Origin: Apostichopus japonicus
Lineage: Eukaryota; Echinodermata; Holothuroidea; Aspidochirotida; Stichopodidae
Direction: 5' to 3'
DNA length: 64,000 bases
NCBI RefSeq assembly: GCF_037975245.1
Contig: NC_092577.1
Coordinates: 17,880,398-17,944,397 of the forward strand
Position numbers and translations under genes: made by a program
Part shown: positions 23,208 to 33,896 of the stretch, piece by piece
Numbering within the stretch: the stretch's first letter is position 1
How the letters are laid out: each line of letters starts with the position of its first letter
Notes under the pieces: generated by a model
Databases searched by the model: none
Told to the model about the DNA's origin: nothing
What the model saw: only the letters and a program-made list of their open reading frames with translations

Positions 23208-24702
23208 TGCTTTTACGTGCAAAGAAAACGGACCAAAGGCCAACAGAACCATAAACAGTCCCAATTTGTAAAACAACCACCACAAACAACCACCTGTAAA
23301 ACAACCACCAAAAACTCAATTGAAACCCAGAAACACATCTCTCACTAACGTAGCGTTTAACGTGACGTGAAAAGGACACGGACCCAAAGGCCAACAGAAG
23401 CAAAACAAAAACAAACACTACAAACCGGCCCCCAAAACCACAAACAGAAAAAACCAACCCATATTATGTAACGACCACACAACCCCACACCTAACAACTA
23501 GTTCACTCCAAATTTAATCCAGGGAACGCCGTCCCGTAAGTAGACGACAGGCCTTTTAGGGTACCCATCATCCCATTCACACTAAGGGTGACGAGGGATA
23601 AGGTGTCCGGTGCCATTACCTGCGATGTTTCCCAATACGGGTCTTTTCAGGCACCTAGCCGTGTTCCCCTTTTCCTACGAGGGAGCAGAATTCTTAGCTC
23701 CTCGTCAACATTGATCGAGTGGACCTGCGTCAGGAACAGCAGGTCCACTAGCGACCATCGTGTCCGGTATAGCGGAAGCGACTGCTGGCAGGTTGGAAGG
23801 GCCGCTCGAGTCAATGAGATCAGTGGCCTGTTTTGTCTCATCAAACCAATCGGAGGCTGTAGGGCAGTCCTCCATTGGCGAGTCGGAATCTGGGCCACTC
23901 AATGTCTCTTGGGCCAGTTGACTCGGGGCCCGACTAGTATCACCGATAGCGGGCGCAGCTACCGGTGAACCAGTACAAGCGGCATCCTGCTCCGCATGCC
24001 ACTTGCTAATACCATCTCCGCCGTTTTGTCCAGCTCCGCTTCAATGGGCAGAAGCCGGGAACGGGGACCGCTTCAACCACGCTCGTAGCCACTCTCGCAG
24101 CGTAAGAGCAGTCTGGGCATGGTAGAGGGGATATCGACTTCAGCTCGACTCGTCTAGTCCCGGTCTTGACACCCTTACATTCAAGGAATTCCGGCTCCTC
24201 GTAGCCGGTGACTTTCCCAAAACGCCCTAGTGTCCGCACAACAACCTGTTCAGATATGTCCAGAGGGAGATGGAGGACTGTCACCCACACCGAACTGTCA
24301 TACGGTGTGACCTTCAGTCCCTCAACTCCCTCCAACACATGGACGCCTCGGACGCGGGCAGCCTCTGAGGTGAACCGAACATCAAAAACATTCATACCCC
24401 GGAGAGGTTTACGCCGAAGCGCGTCAACCTCTCCAGGGACCTTTAAACCAACGCAAAACTGGAAAAAAATTGTCCGGGGACGACCTTAGCCTCCCCCGAA
24501 AAACTCAACAATGCGATTTTGCTGTCACGGCGAGCCGCCATGACAGCTAGGGGTGTGGCAGGCCACACACCTATACGAAAACCAAAACAACGAAACAAAA
24601 CCAAAACACCCAAACTACACTAAAACACACTACAAAACTAAAGAACACAGTGTGTGGTCAACGAAAAGTGGAGAGCAGCCGAAAACACGTCCGCACTCCA
24701 GG
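23208..24702 (-). mobile_element. LINE B3, internally deleted copy lacking ORF2
   Basis: Antisense copy with both ends: family B tail at the left, 5' UTR at the right (AGCAGCCGAAAACACGTCC). The duplication AAAGCATATGTG is at 23196-23207 and 24703-24714, and the empty site is seen in locus 1 near 9822-9834. Inside are the N-terminal half of ORF1 and a C-terminal fragment joined to the 3' UTR. The endonuclease and RT are absent. It must have been mobilised in trans. Confidence 0.87.
24006..24541 (-). pseudogene. LINE B3 ORF1 N-terminal half
   Basis: It starts at MAARRDSKIALLSF and shows the family B ORF1 fold (PGEVDALRRKPLRGMNVFDV, LEGVEGLKVTPYDSSVWVTV, TLGRFGKVTGYEEPEFLECK). A frameshift lies near 24460, and the frame ends without zinc knuckles. 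It is clearly homologous to LINE A ORF1 but diverged. Confidence 0.75.
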
Positions 24703-24714
24703 AAAGCATATGTG

Positions 24715-25851
24715 AAAACTGCTACTGCTTTTCTGCTCCAAATGAAAGTCGTCTCAGATTAATTGAGGTGAATGGTGAGAAGACATGTCAGAGCACATGG
24801 TTATATAACTCTCTTAAATATTTCGAAATATTAAAAGTTTACTGACTTTAACAACCAGTAACTGTGCATAAATAACTTGAATAAGAAGGGACAGTTGGTA
24901 GCTGAAGTCGTTTGGGTTTGGCAACAAAATGATGTCAAGCAAGAACATTTCCTTGTTGCTTCCTTCAGTAGCACGCTTTAAAATCTCTCTAGAATGGATT
25001 TGTAACATATTCTAACCTTTTCCCAATGTAATGTCATCAATGTGATAATAATAAACCATGAATGATAATCATGATAAGGGCCCAAGCACAGTCAAGTTGA
25101 TTTCCGGCTAACTACTACTATCAATGCAATACATGTCATTAGTTGACCCATAGGTTAATCAGAAAACTTTCGAAACAACCCAAATTTCGAAGTCTTATAC
25201 TAACAATGGAAGATAGGCATAGTAACGAAATATCCAAATACATTGAATTCTAATGTAGTGGTCTAGGCTGTTGCTCTTGTGTTTTTCAGCAATTGTCAAT
25301 CAACTCTGCGTCAGTCGGCAGTAGACTGACAATTCACACCAACTGCTCTTTGGCCAATGAGTTCGGGTGCCCTAATTAATTGGAACCAACCCGAACTCCG
25401 TGTGTGACTGTATGTCACTAAATCAACTACAGTTCGTTCTATATAGTAAAGGCAACTATATTAAGATTTTAATTCTTTCAGATATTGAAATCACTTTACC
25501 AATCTTTGTATCATCTTTATGGCAGAGTCACACTCATGAAGTAAAAATTTAAGCAGGCTCAAATGTTCCTCTTAATCTTTTATCTTTCTTCATTTTCATA
25601 TCTTTTTTATTATGCTTTCCTTGTGGTTTGCTTATTTTAACTTGGCTTTTACTTCTTTTGTATCATTTGCTTCTTTGTTTCCTAATACACTCTTCCTCTT
25701 TGTATCATTCAAATTTTGCTTTCATGGCGTCTTAGGGTAGGTTATCACTTTCTTGCTTTACCCACACAAAAGTGCAAAACATAAATATTCAGCACTAACA
25801 AATGCAGCAATTTCATGTTTTTAACCTTCCCTGTACTTGTAATTCACGTAG
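24715..25851. other. Non-coding region in locus 2 tail
   Basis: Bases 24715-24760 continue the homology with locus 1. The remainder is AT-rich with no recognised gene or mobile element, and is best read as an intron of the locus 2 tail. Confidence 0.45.
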
Positions 25852-25938
25852 AAGCTGTACCAGAACCACACCCTAGCAAAAGCAGAAGACCATGGGTGGA
25901 AGAGAGTGAAGAAGAAGACAACGCACCTGGTCCGAGTA
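25852..25938 (+). CDS. Candidate exon, acidic tail of locus 2
   Basis: An acceptor AG at 25850-25851 and a donor GTAAGT at 25939 bound an open frame reading EAVPEPHPSKSRRPWVEES and a following EEEDNAPGPS. A basic-then-acidic segment with SRRPW after the recombinase domain fits the linker to the Myb-like tail seen in the 47-49 kb copy. The assignment to locus 2 is by position only. Confidence 0.45.
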
Positions 25939-26054
25939 GTAAGTATAAAAGAAAGTAGGCTTGTTTGATACTTTCCAAGTTATGTGGTTAACAGTGTGCC
26001 CCAAAGATAGTTGATAATACTCTTAAATATGTGAGTGCAAAAAATTCACCACAG

Positions 26055-26153
26055 CCACTCACTAAGAAATCTGGCAAAGGTAAAAGAATACGAAAGCCAA
26101 AAATACCAATGCTGGAAGAGAGGACCATGCACTTGCTGCTGGAATTCACAGAG
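26055..26153 (+). CDS. Candidate exon after the acidic exon
   Basis: Between an AG at 26053-26054 and a GT at 26154 is an open frame with GKGKRIRKPKIPMLEERTMH and LLLEFTE. Its phase does not match the donor of 25852-25938, so it is either decayed or belongs to another transcript. No domain is recognised. Confidence 0.3.
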
Positions 26154-26164
26154 GTACAGAGGTG

Positions 26165-26360
26165 TTATGGCGAGGTTGACAATATCGTCTGGGCATAAAA
26201 GTCGGTTATCGTCTTTATAGTTGGATCGTCGAGCAACACTTTTATCGTCGGGAAGCTCAGGCAGCACTATTATAGTCGGGCAGCGCGAGTAAAGTGGGCT
26301 TGAAATACACTATAACGTCGGGTTATCGTCGGTTAGTATGCAGTATCGTCGACAAGGCAG
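26165..26360. repeat. Irregular TATCGTCGG-rich cluster
   Basis: Short variants of TATCGTCGG, TATAGTCGGG and ATAACGTCGGG occur about nine times in 190 bases with irregular spacing. They are much denser than expected in this AT-rich region. It is either a degenerate minisatellite or a cluster of binding sites. Confidence 0.5.
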
Positions 26361-28044
26361 AGAGCTTAGAGGAAACGAACAATAGGTTGTGGTTTTTGCT
26401 TCCAGGAGCAACAGCCACGAGGAAGAATGGCTACTAACAATAGATCAGACAGTAAACACATTGCAAGAGGACCGAGGCCATGACCAAACACTGCTGTACT
26501 GTATATTATCAATGTCAAGATACTGTACAAATCTGAATATAGACCTACAGAAAATATTTCTATTTTGAAAGCCTGAGTAAATCATGATTTTGTAATGAAA
26601 CCTCGCTGATTTTCACAGATACATAATACATTACAGTACAGTTACATGAACATCAGAAATACAATCATACTTCCCAGTATCAATCACGCTGATACATTCC
26701 GTACCGCTGAAATACAGCCTATCCATTCGCCGGTCGGACCCGCACATACAGCTTTTAACCATTTATCTTATAAAAGTATTCCACGATCACTAGACAGCCC
26801 CCTCCCCCTCGCATCGCAACAACCCATCGCAACAACCCCTACCTACCCCTACTCCCCCCCCCCTTGCCTAAACTTTGCAATAGACTCGTATATTTGCCTT
26901 GCAAGGTACAAATATCCAGCAGATAAAATTATGGTCAACCCGTTACGGTCCAGAGTAACAATATGAAAAAATCAAACTCCAGTTCATATTGTTAAATAAA
27001 CGTTGGTGTTACGAGAAAGGCTAATAAATGTCCTGTTGGAATTAATTGTATCCAATGAATTTATCTTGACGACCTGCCAACTTTTATACTTCAACAGCAA
27101 ATATTACATGAGTACCGTGTAAATGGGTGAAAGTTTGCGAATAACAGGTGGCTGTCAGAAGACCATTCGTTTCTCGAGCTTTGGCACTGATCTAGATATT
27201 AATTGGGTCAGGCACCTGTTTACTAAACGACTGGGAAATTACGGGAATCATGTGATTGATCTTACAGCAAAAAGGAGGCCAGGTTATACGGGTTCGTGTA
27301 TCATTTAATGCCATTTGAAATGATCACAACCAGAATATCTCTTGTTTTAATGTACACTGATAATAATTAGTTGTCTTGTTTGTGTATAGTAACACGAACT
27401 TCGTAACCGCCGAGGTGGTAGGGCTATTTGCATTTCACTGTGTTAAGACATACACGCATTTCACACGTCAGTCATATTATTGTCATTATTAAAACTTTTG
27501 ATATGTCCTTCCTGTATTTACCCCTCGTTATTTAATCCTCTCTTTATCCTTCTACAGTTTATATTTTTCCCCTGACATATTTTCTTCTCTCCCCCTTTGT
27601 TTACTAATCCGTTTACTTCTTTATTTGTTTTGACCTTGCCCTCTGTAAACCTGCACTAGTACAGTAGTTGGCCTCTTGTATTTTCTGTTACTCGTCTTAG
27701 CGTCCGCAGTTCCTACTAGGGTCGAAACTAGCCCCCCCCCCCCTTGAATTTTTTTTGTAACATATCACCAGAAATAACGTTTTTTGGGGGGGTTACTTTG
27801 ACGGGGGCGTACAAATTGTTATAAATGGCGATTTTTTTTTTCAACTTTATCAGGAGGCTAGCACCGCCCCTGACATAACCCGAAATCAGCTACCCTGCCC
27901 CCCCCCCGGGAAATCTTCGGTACTAAAATGAAAGCCTTAATTTAAATACAGAAGATGTAATACAAGCATGTTTGAGGGAGGATGGTCATCTCTTTTTGGA
28001 ATATGTGATGGTCGTAAAAAAAAAACCTTTTGTTCGTTGTACAC
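26361..28044. other. Non-coding region with poly-C runs
   Basis: No gene is recognised. There are several homopolymer C runs (about 26852, 27731 and 27898) and stretches of low-complexity pyrimidine. The right end is the 3' side of a Tc1/mariner relic. Confidence 0.45.
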
Positions 28045-28047
28045 AGC

Positions 28048-28545
28048 TTAATACTGTGTTGCCTCTCCCCGACTATCGATGACCGCTGGTATTGCCTTCT
28101 TCAAGTTGTTGATGTAGATTCGGCACTTTTTTGGGGTCACCCGCTCCCTCCAGAACTTGAGAATTCCTTCTACCAGTTCCTCCCTGTGTCGATTCCATTC
28201 TTTCCGTAGGAAAGTCTTGAACTCATGCCACACCTTTTCGATCGGACTTAGGTCAGGGCTCTCTGGGGGAGTCTTCCACCATGTAATATTGGTTTCCTCC
28301 TTGCGGTACAGACTGATGTTTTGGGTCGTTATCTGGCATGAGACGAAAACCTTGTGGAAAATTGTTTGCGACCGAAAGGCAGGAGAGCTTCTCGTAGAAT
28401 GTCCACGAAGAGCTCTTCACGCATTATCCCATCGAAGATGAAGATGTCAGTAGAAAAGAACTTCGAGATCCCTGCCACCATTCGAATACAGTTTCTGTCG
28501 AAGAAAGCCATTACCGTGTAGTATATTCAGTACCAAAATTATTTC
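28048..28545 (-). pseudogene. Tc1/mariner-type transposase, C-terminal relic
   Basis: Minus-strand translation shows FSTDIFIFDGIM and ILREALLPFGRKQF. Then, after a frameshift, it shows FRLMPDNDPKH (second catalytic Asp) and SPDLSPIEKVWHEFKTFL, whose IEK holds the third acidic residue. It ends with LKKAIPAVIDSRGEATQY just before a stop, the usual C-terminus of Tc1-like transposases. The N-terminal DNA-binding region is not found. At least one frameshift (near 28330) makes it a pseudogene. Confidence 0.8.
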
Positions 28546-28558
28546 AGTAAAGTCGTCA

Positions 28559-28927
28559 GTGCAAGCAGTGGATCCTGCATGTGGAATCTTGCTCGTCGGA
28601 AAAGCTTTGGAGGAGAGAGCTGACGCCTTCAAAATTCGCTGGGCGAACTACAGAGTCACCGATTGGGTTGCGAAAGAAAAGACGAGACTGCCCTTGCCAA
28701 AGCGGCAATGTCGGCTGGATAGCGACAATTGGAAAACAACTCAACCGTCTTTCTATCAGATGGATGAAGAAGTAACCATTAAGAAGGCGGACGGAACTCC
28801 TGGAGAGTGTGTGAAAGTCGAGGAAAACGACCCTTTTAACTGCGTAGTAAGAAGCAAGGATTTACAATCGCCCCCCCCCCCCCCCCCCCGAAGAAATGTA
28901 CGCCTCTTTACCATTTCGTTATCATAG
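28559..28927 (+). CDS. Hypothetical 122-residue ORF, possibly an exon
   Basis: An open frame begins around VDPACGILLVGKALEERADA and continues FKIRWANYRVTDWVAKEK and KKADGTPGECVKVEENDPF, then runs into a poly-C tract at 28870-28890. The composition is that of a real globular protein. The DxAxxILLVGxxLEER...DWV spacing faintly recalls MBT/Tudor-type reader folds, but I would not assign it. It is not an antisense shadow of the adjacent transposase relic, which ends at 28545. Confidence 0.35.
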   Translation: MQAVDPACGILLVGKALEERADAFKIRWANYRVTDWVAKEKTRLPLPKRQCRLDSDNWKTTQPSFYQMDEEVTIKKADGTPGECVKVEENDPFNCVVRSKDLQSPPPPPPRRNVRLFTISLS

Positions 28928-30130
28928 GGTAAACTTGCATTAAGTCTTCCTCTGGTTATTTTTTAATCTCAATACAGTATCTCGATAACGATATCACCTT
29001 TCATAAAATATAACGTTAATATCTTGTTACAAGTAAATTAATGGTTTATGAACTTGTACTGATACTTGTTTACTCGTCCAGTGAAAGTACGGGGTAGGCG
29101 GTTTTACAATATCTCACGCAACATATAGTGGCGAAGCACCTCGTAATTTGTTATAGAAAGCCCGAGAAACATTGGCTTAGAATATGTTCCTATAATGAAG
29201 CAAATTAGCAACTACTTTGTATATTCTGCTTAGTTGTCTCGTTCTCAAAAATAAACATTTTTTAGTCGCGCACGTTACAATTGACCTGAAGACCATGTTT
29301 ATATTAATTAAGGTGCATCTTCTTTTTTTTTTTTTTTTTTTTTTTGGAAATCTTGAGGTACGGCCGATTTTTAACACTTCATTTGACAACTTAATCTTTA
29401 AGACTGTTTGGGCGTACAGTATCTGTAGACTAGAATCAACAATTCAACACAAATTTCCTGAAATTTTTCACCGAAAGCCCGAGGAACATTATAACTACAA
29501 ATATTCTTCTTGGTTGTCTCGTTCTGAAAATGCGTTTTTTTTTGGTCGTTCACCGTATCGACATTATATATATCCTTCCAGATTCATGGCAAAAGCAGAA
29601 GCCTTAAGTATGGAGTGGCTCAAGGAACTGAATCTGGTCGAATGAACGGATCGGAGGCAACCTTTGGTAGAGATTGTACATACTGTTCGTCGGGATGTCG
29701 TCAGCCACCAAAGAAAACCTGTCACCAAGAAAACCTGGAAAACGAAACCCCGCGCAGGCGCCCCGCACAACGTAAGCGAGCAACTTCAAGCAAGGCTCCG
29801 TCGACGGCGAAGAAGACGAGGACGCTGGTGCCAAAAAGGCTACGGTCAGCTGTCATTTACACCTTTCCATTTAATTCGTTTGATAACCCGCTCGGACACA
29901 GCAACAAATTTCGGAAAGAAGTACTTATATAAATGTCGCACTGTGTGTATACAGCGTACTGTACATCTGTAAAAGAGACGATTTGAAAAGTTGAAGTTGA
30001 AAAGTACAGGTTCCAGACAGGGGATCGCGCTACCTTTTTCTCCTCATTAACGATCAACATGGTAGAAGAAGATAAATCGATACCATGTTCTTCATAGATG
30101 TCCTCATACACAATAGGGGTGGAACTTAAT
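28928..30130. other. Region without a recognised gene
   Basis: It contains a poly-T run at about 29322-29345 and a short open stretch (29540-29645, YPSRFMAKAEALSMEWLKEL). An adjacent frame (29640-29850) is rich in arginine (RLRRRRRRRGRW). Neither is recognisable. They could be a decayed last exon of a gene starting near 28559. Confidence 0.35.
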
Positions 30131-31190
30131 CGCCCTAATACAACAACAGTAATTTATGCTCACAAACTTTTGTTGCCAAAGTTATGCTAAGCCCTGATAT
30201 CAATTGCAACACACATCAGTGTGTGAAGACTATCTACCATTATCATCATACCAAGTTTGACGAAATTCCGACTAGTAATAGTAGCCAAGTAATTGCAATT
30301 TGGAGTTTTTTACGTTTGACCCCATGACCTCATTAATATTCATATGAGCACCAAAATCAACAGGGTTCATGTACTTACTATGGGCCACCCACTCACCAAG
30401 TATGGTAATGATTGGTCATTCCCTTGTTGAGTTATTGTGCATACAAACTTTTCATAACGAAATAATGCTAGCCCCCCCCCCCTTATAAACATGCATGATA
30501 TCAATTGCAACACACATCAGTGTGTGGAGACTATCTACCAATATCATCATACCAAGTTTGACAAAATTCCAATAAATAGTAGCCAAGTTATTGCAACTTG
30601 GGAGTTTTTCACGTTTGACCCGTGACCTCATTAATATTTTTTAACTTTGACCTCGTATAACTTCGCACACGAAGGTCACACGGGGGTCAACCTATCGACA
30701 TTTATGATCAGAAGGCACCTTTGACATCTGAAAATAGCATCGAAACTGTAAAAATCCCCAAAACACGAAAAGGTCACCAGAGGTCAAATTGAGGTCAAGG
30801 GTCATCCAGATGCGGGTCGACAACTGGATTACATTGAAGCAACTCCCAACCTTAACGGACAGTTCGTTCTCAAGTTATCACAAAAATACTACTTTTTTAT
30901 CATTAATTGACCTTTGGTGACCTCGGATACCATGACCGTTAAGTTTCAAAATGTTTCACTAACCAGTTCACAACTTGTCCCAAAATATCAACCTTGTCGC
31001 ACATTGGCACTGGGAGTTATTGCAGTTTTAGTATTTTGGGTTTTTGGACCATAACTGACCTTTGGTGACCTTTGTGGGCACCAAAAACAATAGGGTTCAT
31101 CTACTCACTATGGGCCACCCACCCACCAAGTTTGATCATGATCAGTCAACCCCTTGTTGAGTTATCGTGCATACAAACTAAAGCGTCACA
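30131..31190. repeat. Dispersed interspersed repeat, internally duplicated
   Basis: The stretch 30185-30340 (GATATCAATTGCAACACACA, ATCATACCAAGTTTGAC) is repeated at 30488-30640. The stretch at 30360-30460 (GGGCCACCCACTCACCAAGT) returns at 31105-31170. Part of the same family (CACAACTTGTCCCAAAATAT) is also at 63790-63840. No coding capacity is seen. It is a medium-copy repeat of unknown class. Confidence 0.65.
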
Positions 31191-31263
31191 CACACACACA
31201 CGCCTACTCACCTCCACAATAATATTGGGACCAGTAACTTGGTACGTTTTGCACCAACAATTG

Positions 31264-31620
31264 TTGGACCTGATTTGTGGGACCAGAATGTACACCTTAT
31301 GTGTGGGACCTTAAAAAACACACCTTTGTGGGACCAGTCCAAATATGTGGGACCACAAAAACACACCTAAGAAACATTATTTGTGGGACCAGACCAAATT
31401 GTGGGACCAAAAAAGCACACCTGAGAAACATCATTTGTGGGAGCAGACCAAATTGTGGGACCAAAAAACACACCTGAGAAACATCATTTGTGGGACCAGA
31501 TAAAACATGTTTCGAACTCAATTTGCGGAATCACACCCAATATGTGGGACCACTAATCATGCTGTTTCAACATTTCTGGGACCAAAACAGACCTTTTGAA
31601 AGGTTTGGGTACCAATCCCA
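31264..31620. repeat. GTGGGACCA minisatellite
   Basis: About twelve copies of TGTGGGACCA in several longer units of 45-60 bases (AAACACACCTGAGAAACATC between copies). The repeats are clear at 31270-31500 and decay to 31620. The same core occurs in every unit of the array at 38830-41760, so the two may share an origin. Confidence 0.8.
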
Positions 31621-33787
31621 AAATGCAGGATTAACTCCTTTATGGGACGTACCATCTAATGAACACAAATACAGAGTCTCTGTCTCTCAGACAGAACTTA
31701 AAGGAGCTTTGGTAGTTGAAACTTGAAAGATAATGATACATAACTTTCTTTACTGTTTCCCTCCAAATCAGCAATAGATATCCTGCAAAGATTTTCCCCA
31801 ACAAATCTGCCTCAGGAATAACAATTTCCAACAGAAATTTCTTTAATCGGCAGAAAAAACGGATTACATTTCAATTTTTCTTAAGTTGACGTCCCAGCTC
31901 AATGAGTTTGAGGAATACTGTACAGAAAGTAAGGAACAAATTTATCTCTCATAACTACCTTTCCTCCTTTAGCTAGTATAGTGGCAAACTGGAATGTTGT
32001 GGTAAGAAAATTAGGTGGTGTATATATTTAAAGCAGCTGCTTTGTGCGACTACAGTGTAACATCAGTGCCACCATATACCTAGTCTTGTTAAGACCCTAG
32101 TATGAGCAGCCTAGTTTACCTTCCTTTTTCGCACAGCTATTTTCAGACATCTATTTGCTGTACTGCCCAGAGAATGCCCCCTGCAACGCTTTCAATGAAT
32201 ACTAGGGTCTTGTACATTTCTTACTAGCAATCTTATGTTTTCCCTTGAAGAAAGGCAGATTTGCTTCAGTTAAGCAAAGAAACCAATCAGGTTTGCCAAA
32301 TGGGCCCATTTTCCCGAAAATGTTTAATCAACCCCTACCTCCCGAAGTGAACAGTCACTTGATCTAAGATTGGTTTATACACTGGGAGACTGTGGCTGAT
32401 TGCTGAGGAAGAAACATGACTTCATATGACATGCAATTTTGTAACTCAAGTATCAATAAAGATTTTGTACTTTTCATGACTTCACACCCCTCTTTGGAGA
32501 AATGTCCAAGACGTTTGTAACGGACAGATCCTCAGGCATGTACAATTCATTGGACATGCACATTCGTGATAGACATTAACAGGCTCTGAGACATGTACAC
32601 ATGCTAAAAAAGAGTATTTTGAACGTCTAGTCAAGACTACTGTAACATACAGTAGACATACAAGACCACTGTAACATACTGTACCATACACCTACTGTAA
32701 TTGTTTGTAGATGCATGTCGTTTCCTTGCATTGTATGTCATTAGATGTCTATAATGTTAAAAAGAAAGTAATGGGTAGGAGTTTAATGTTTCTCAAAGTT
32801 TCTTGATTCATACTCATCTAAATTAGGATAATATGGAAGTGATATTCAAATAAAACCTTGTGTGCTATCTGTTGGAATACCTTTCCCTTGGTTACACAGA
32901 AGCTTTAATTTATTGTGTTCATTTTTTACTATTTGAATCACCAAGGTTGCTTCAAAAAAGTGTGAAAGTCATGAGAAACTGGGCATAATCATGACTAATT
33001 TCGAAATGCAGGTCACAAAGGTACATTTTGAACTACCCTTGATATGTTTCAACCTAGTTGTTGTGGCAACAATGATATTTTCCCAGCCTTTTGTGTATCA
33101 TTTTCATCCTCTAAAGTGGTAAATTTGTTGAGAAATCATCCTGAATCAGTGGGCTGAAATTTGCCCCTTGTCATAAATCATAAATAGGAAAAAACATATT
33201 GTTTTTTATCACTTACAAATGAAAGAATGCAGAATGAAAACCAATTTTAGCAGAATTTTCCTTTGTAATTCTTGTTTTTTTTAATCTAAGCCACTTTTCA
33301 TTTTGGGACTTACAGCAATGAATCACTTTTTCCCTTCTTTTTACTAATTAAGGTGATCATGTGATGCTCGACTTATACATATTCAACCAAACTTCAAGAC
33401 AATGAACCAATGAACCTTGTTACAAAAAGATTGTGGCCAATCAAAAGAGTGTTCATAGTAGGGATGTAAAAAACATAAGAAAAAATTGGCTAATAGCGGT
33501 TTATAAAGACATTGCATTGGTGTAATTCCTCAGATATTGCTTTCAGATATCGACCTATAAAATCTTAAAAGTATTTTGCATTCAATGATTTGAAAGTTGC
33601 ACATTTGGGAACTTAGAAAAGTTTGAAAACCATAAAACTTAGCCAATTTTGAAAAACCCATAAACAAGACTGAACTCGAGTCTAGTCCAAAAAAGGCAAA
33701 ACTCTTCAGCACCTTGTAACATTAAAGTCAGCTTGACCAATAGCAACTAGCGATACCTGAAGAGCGATTATTCTACTTTGCAAGAAG
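31621..33787. other. 5' flank of the SET-kinase-recombinase gene
   Basis: No coding exon is recognised. Near the gene there is a CCAAT-type motif (GACCAATAGC at about 33734), and an in-frame TGA lies 27 bases upstream of the ATG at 33788. This supports that ATG as the start. No TATA box is evident. Confidence 0.5.
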
Positions 33788-33896
33788 ATGAGTCTAAGAG
33801 TAAAAAGGAAATCACCACTTCAAGTGGCTGAAGAGTACATATCATTGAAGAGAGACAGAGAAGATTGCTTTTCAGTTAAAATGACCGAATTGAAAG
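33788..33896 (+). CDS. Exon 1: start of the SET protein
   Basis: It starts at ATG with an in-frame stop just upstream and encodes 36 residues (MSLRVKRKSPLQVAEEYISL, KRDREDCFSVKMTELK) followed by GTAAGT. It matches the pre-SET helix of KMT5A/SET8, which likewise runs directly into the GRGVFA strand. The long N-terminal extension of animal KMT5A is absent. Confidence 0.7.

Larger units (their letters stand above)
17314..26153 (+). pseudogene. Locus 2: duplicated zinc-finger plus tyrosine-recombinase gene, broken
   Basis: This paralogue of locus 1 starts after a matching AG. Visible blocks: the C2H2 finger FQSCFVCTKVVRSKMAPHLS (about 17402-17465), GVGELIVLRRS (about 17575-17612) and a DYIPC zinc motif. 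The helical region SLRRHVISQRM-like sequence follows (17900-18080), then the first catalytic box STFNKRRGER (about 18290-18320) with an intact donor at 18432. The last recombinase exon starts at 22997 (LLSLQEGELEWVSNHLGHN). A TGA replaces the residue before the likely catalytic tyrosine (HRM-stop-YRL). The lysine-hairpin exon and the box II exon present in locus 1 are deleted. Downstream exons 25852-25938 and 26055-26153 probably belong to its tail. The locus is certainly dead as a recombinase. Confidence 0.68.

Noticed and set aside
29604-29972. Arginine-rich overlapping ORFs near 29.6-29.9 kb
   Set aside because: Composition bias with no recognisable domain and no consistent splice sites; kept only as a remark in the region entry.
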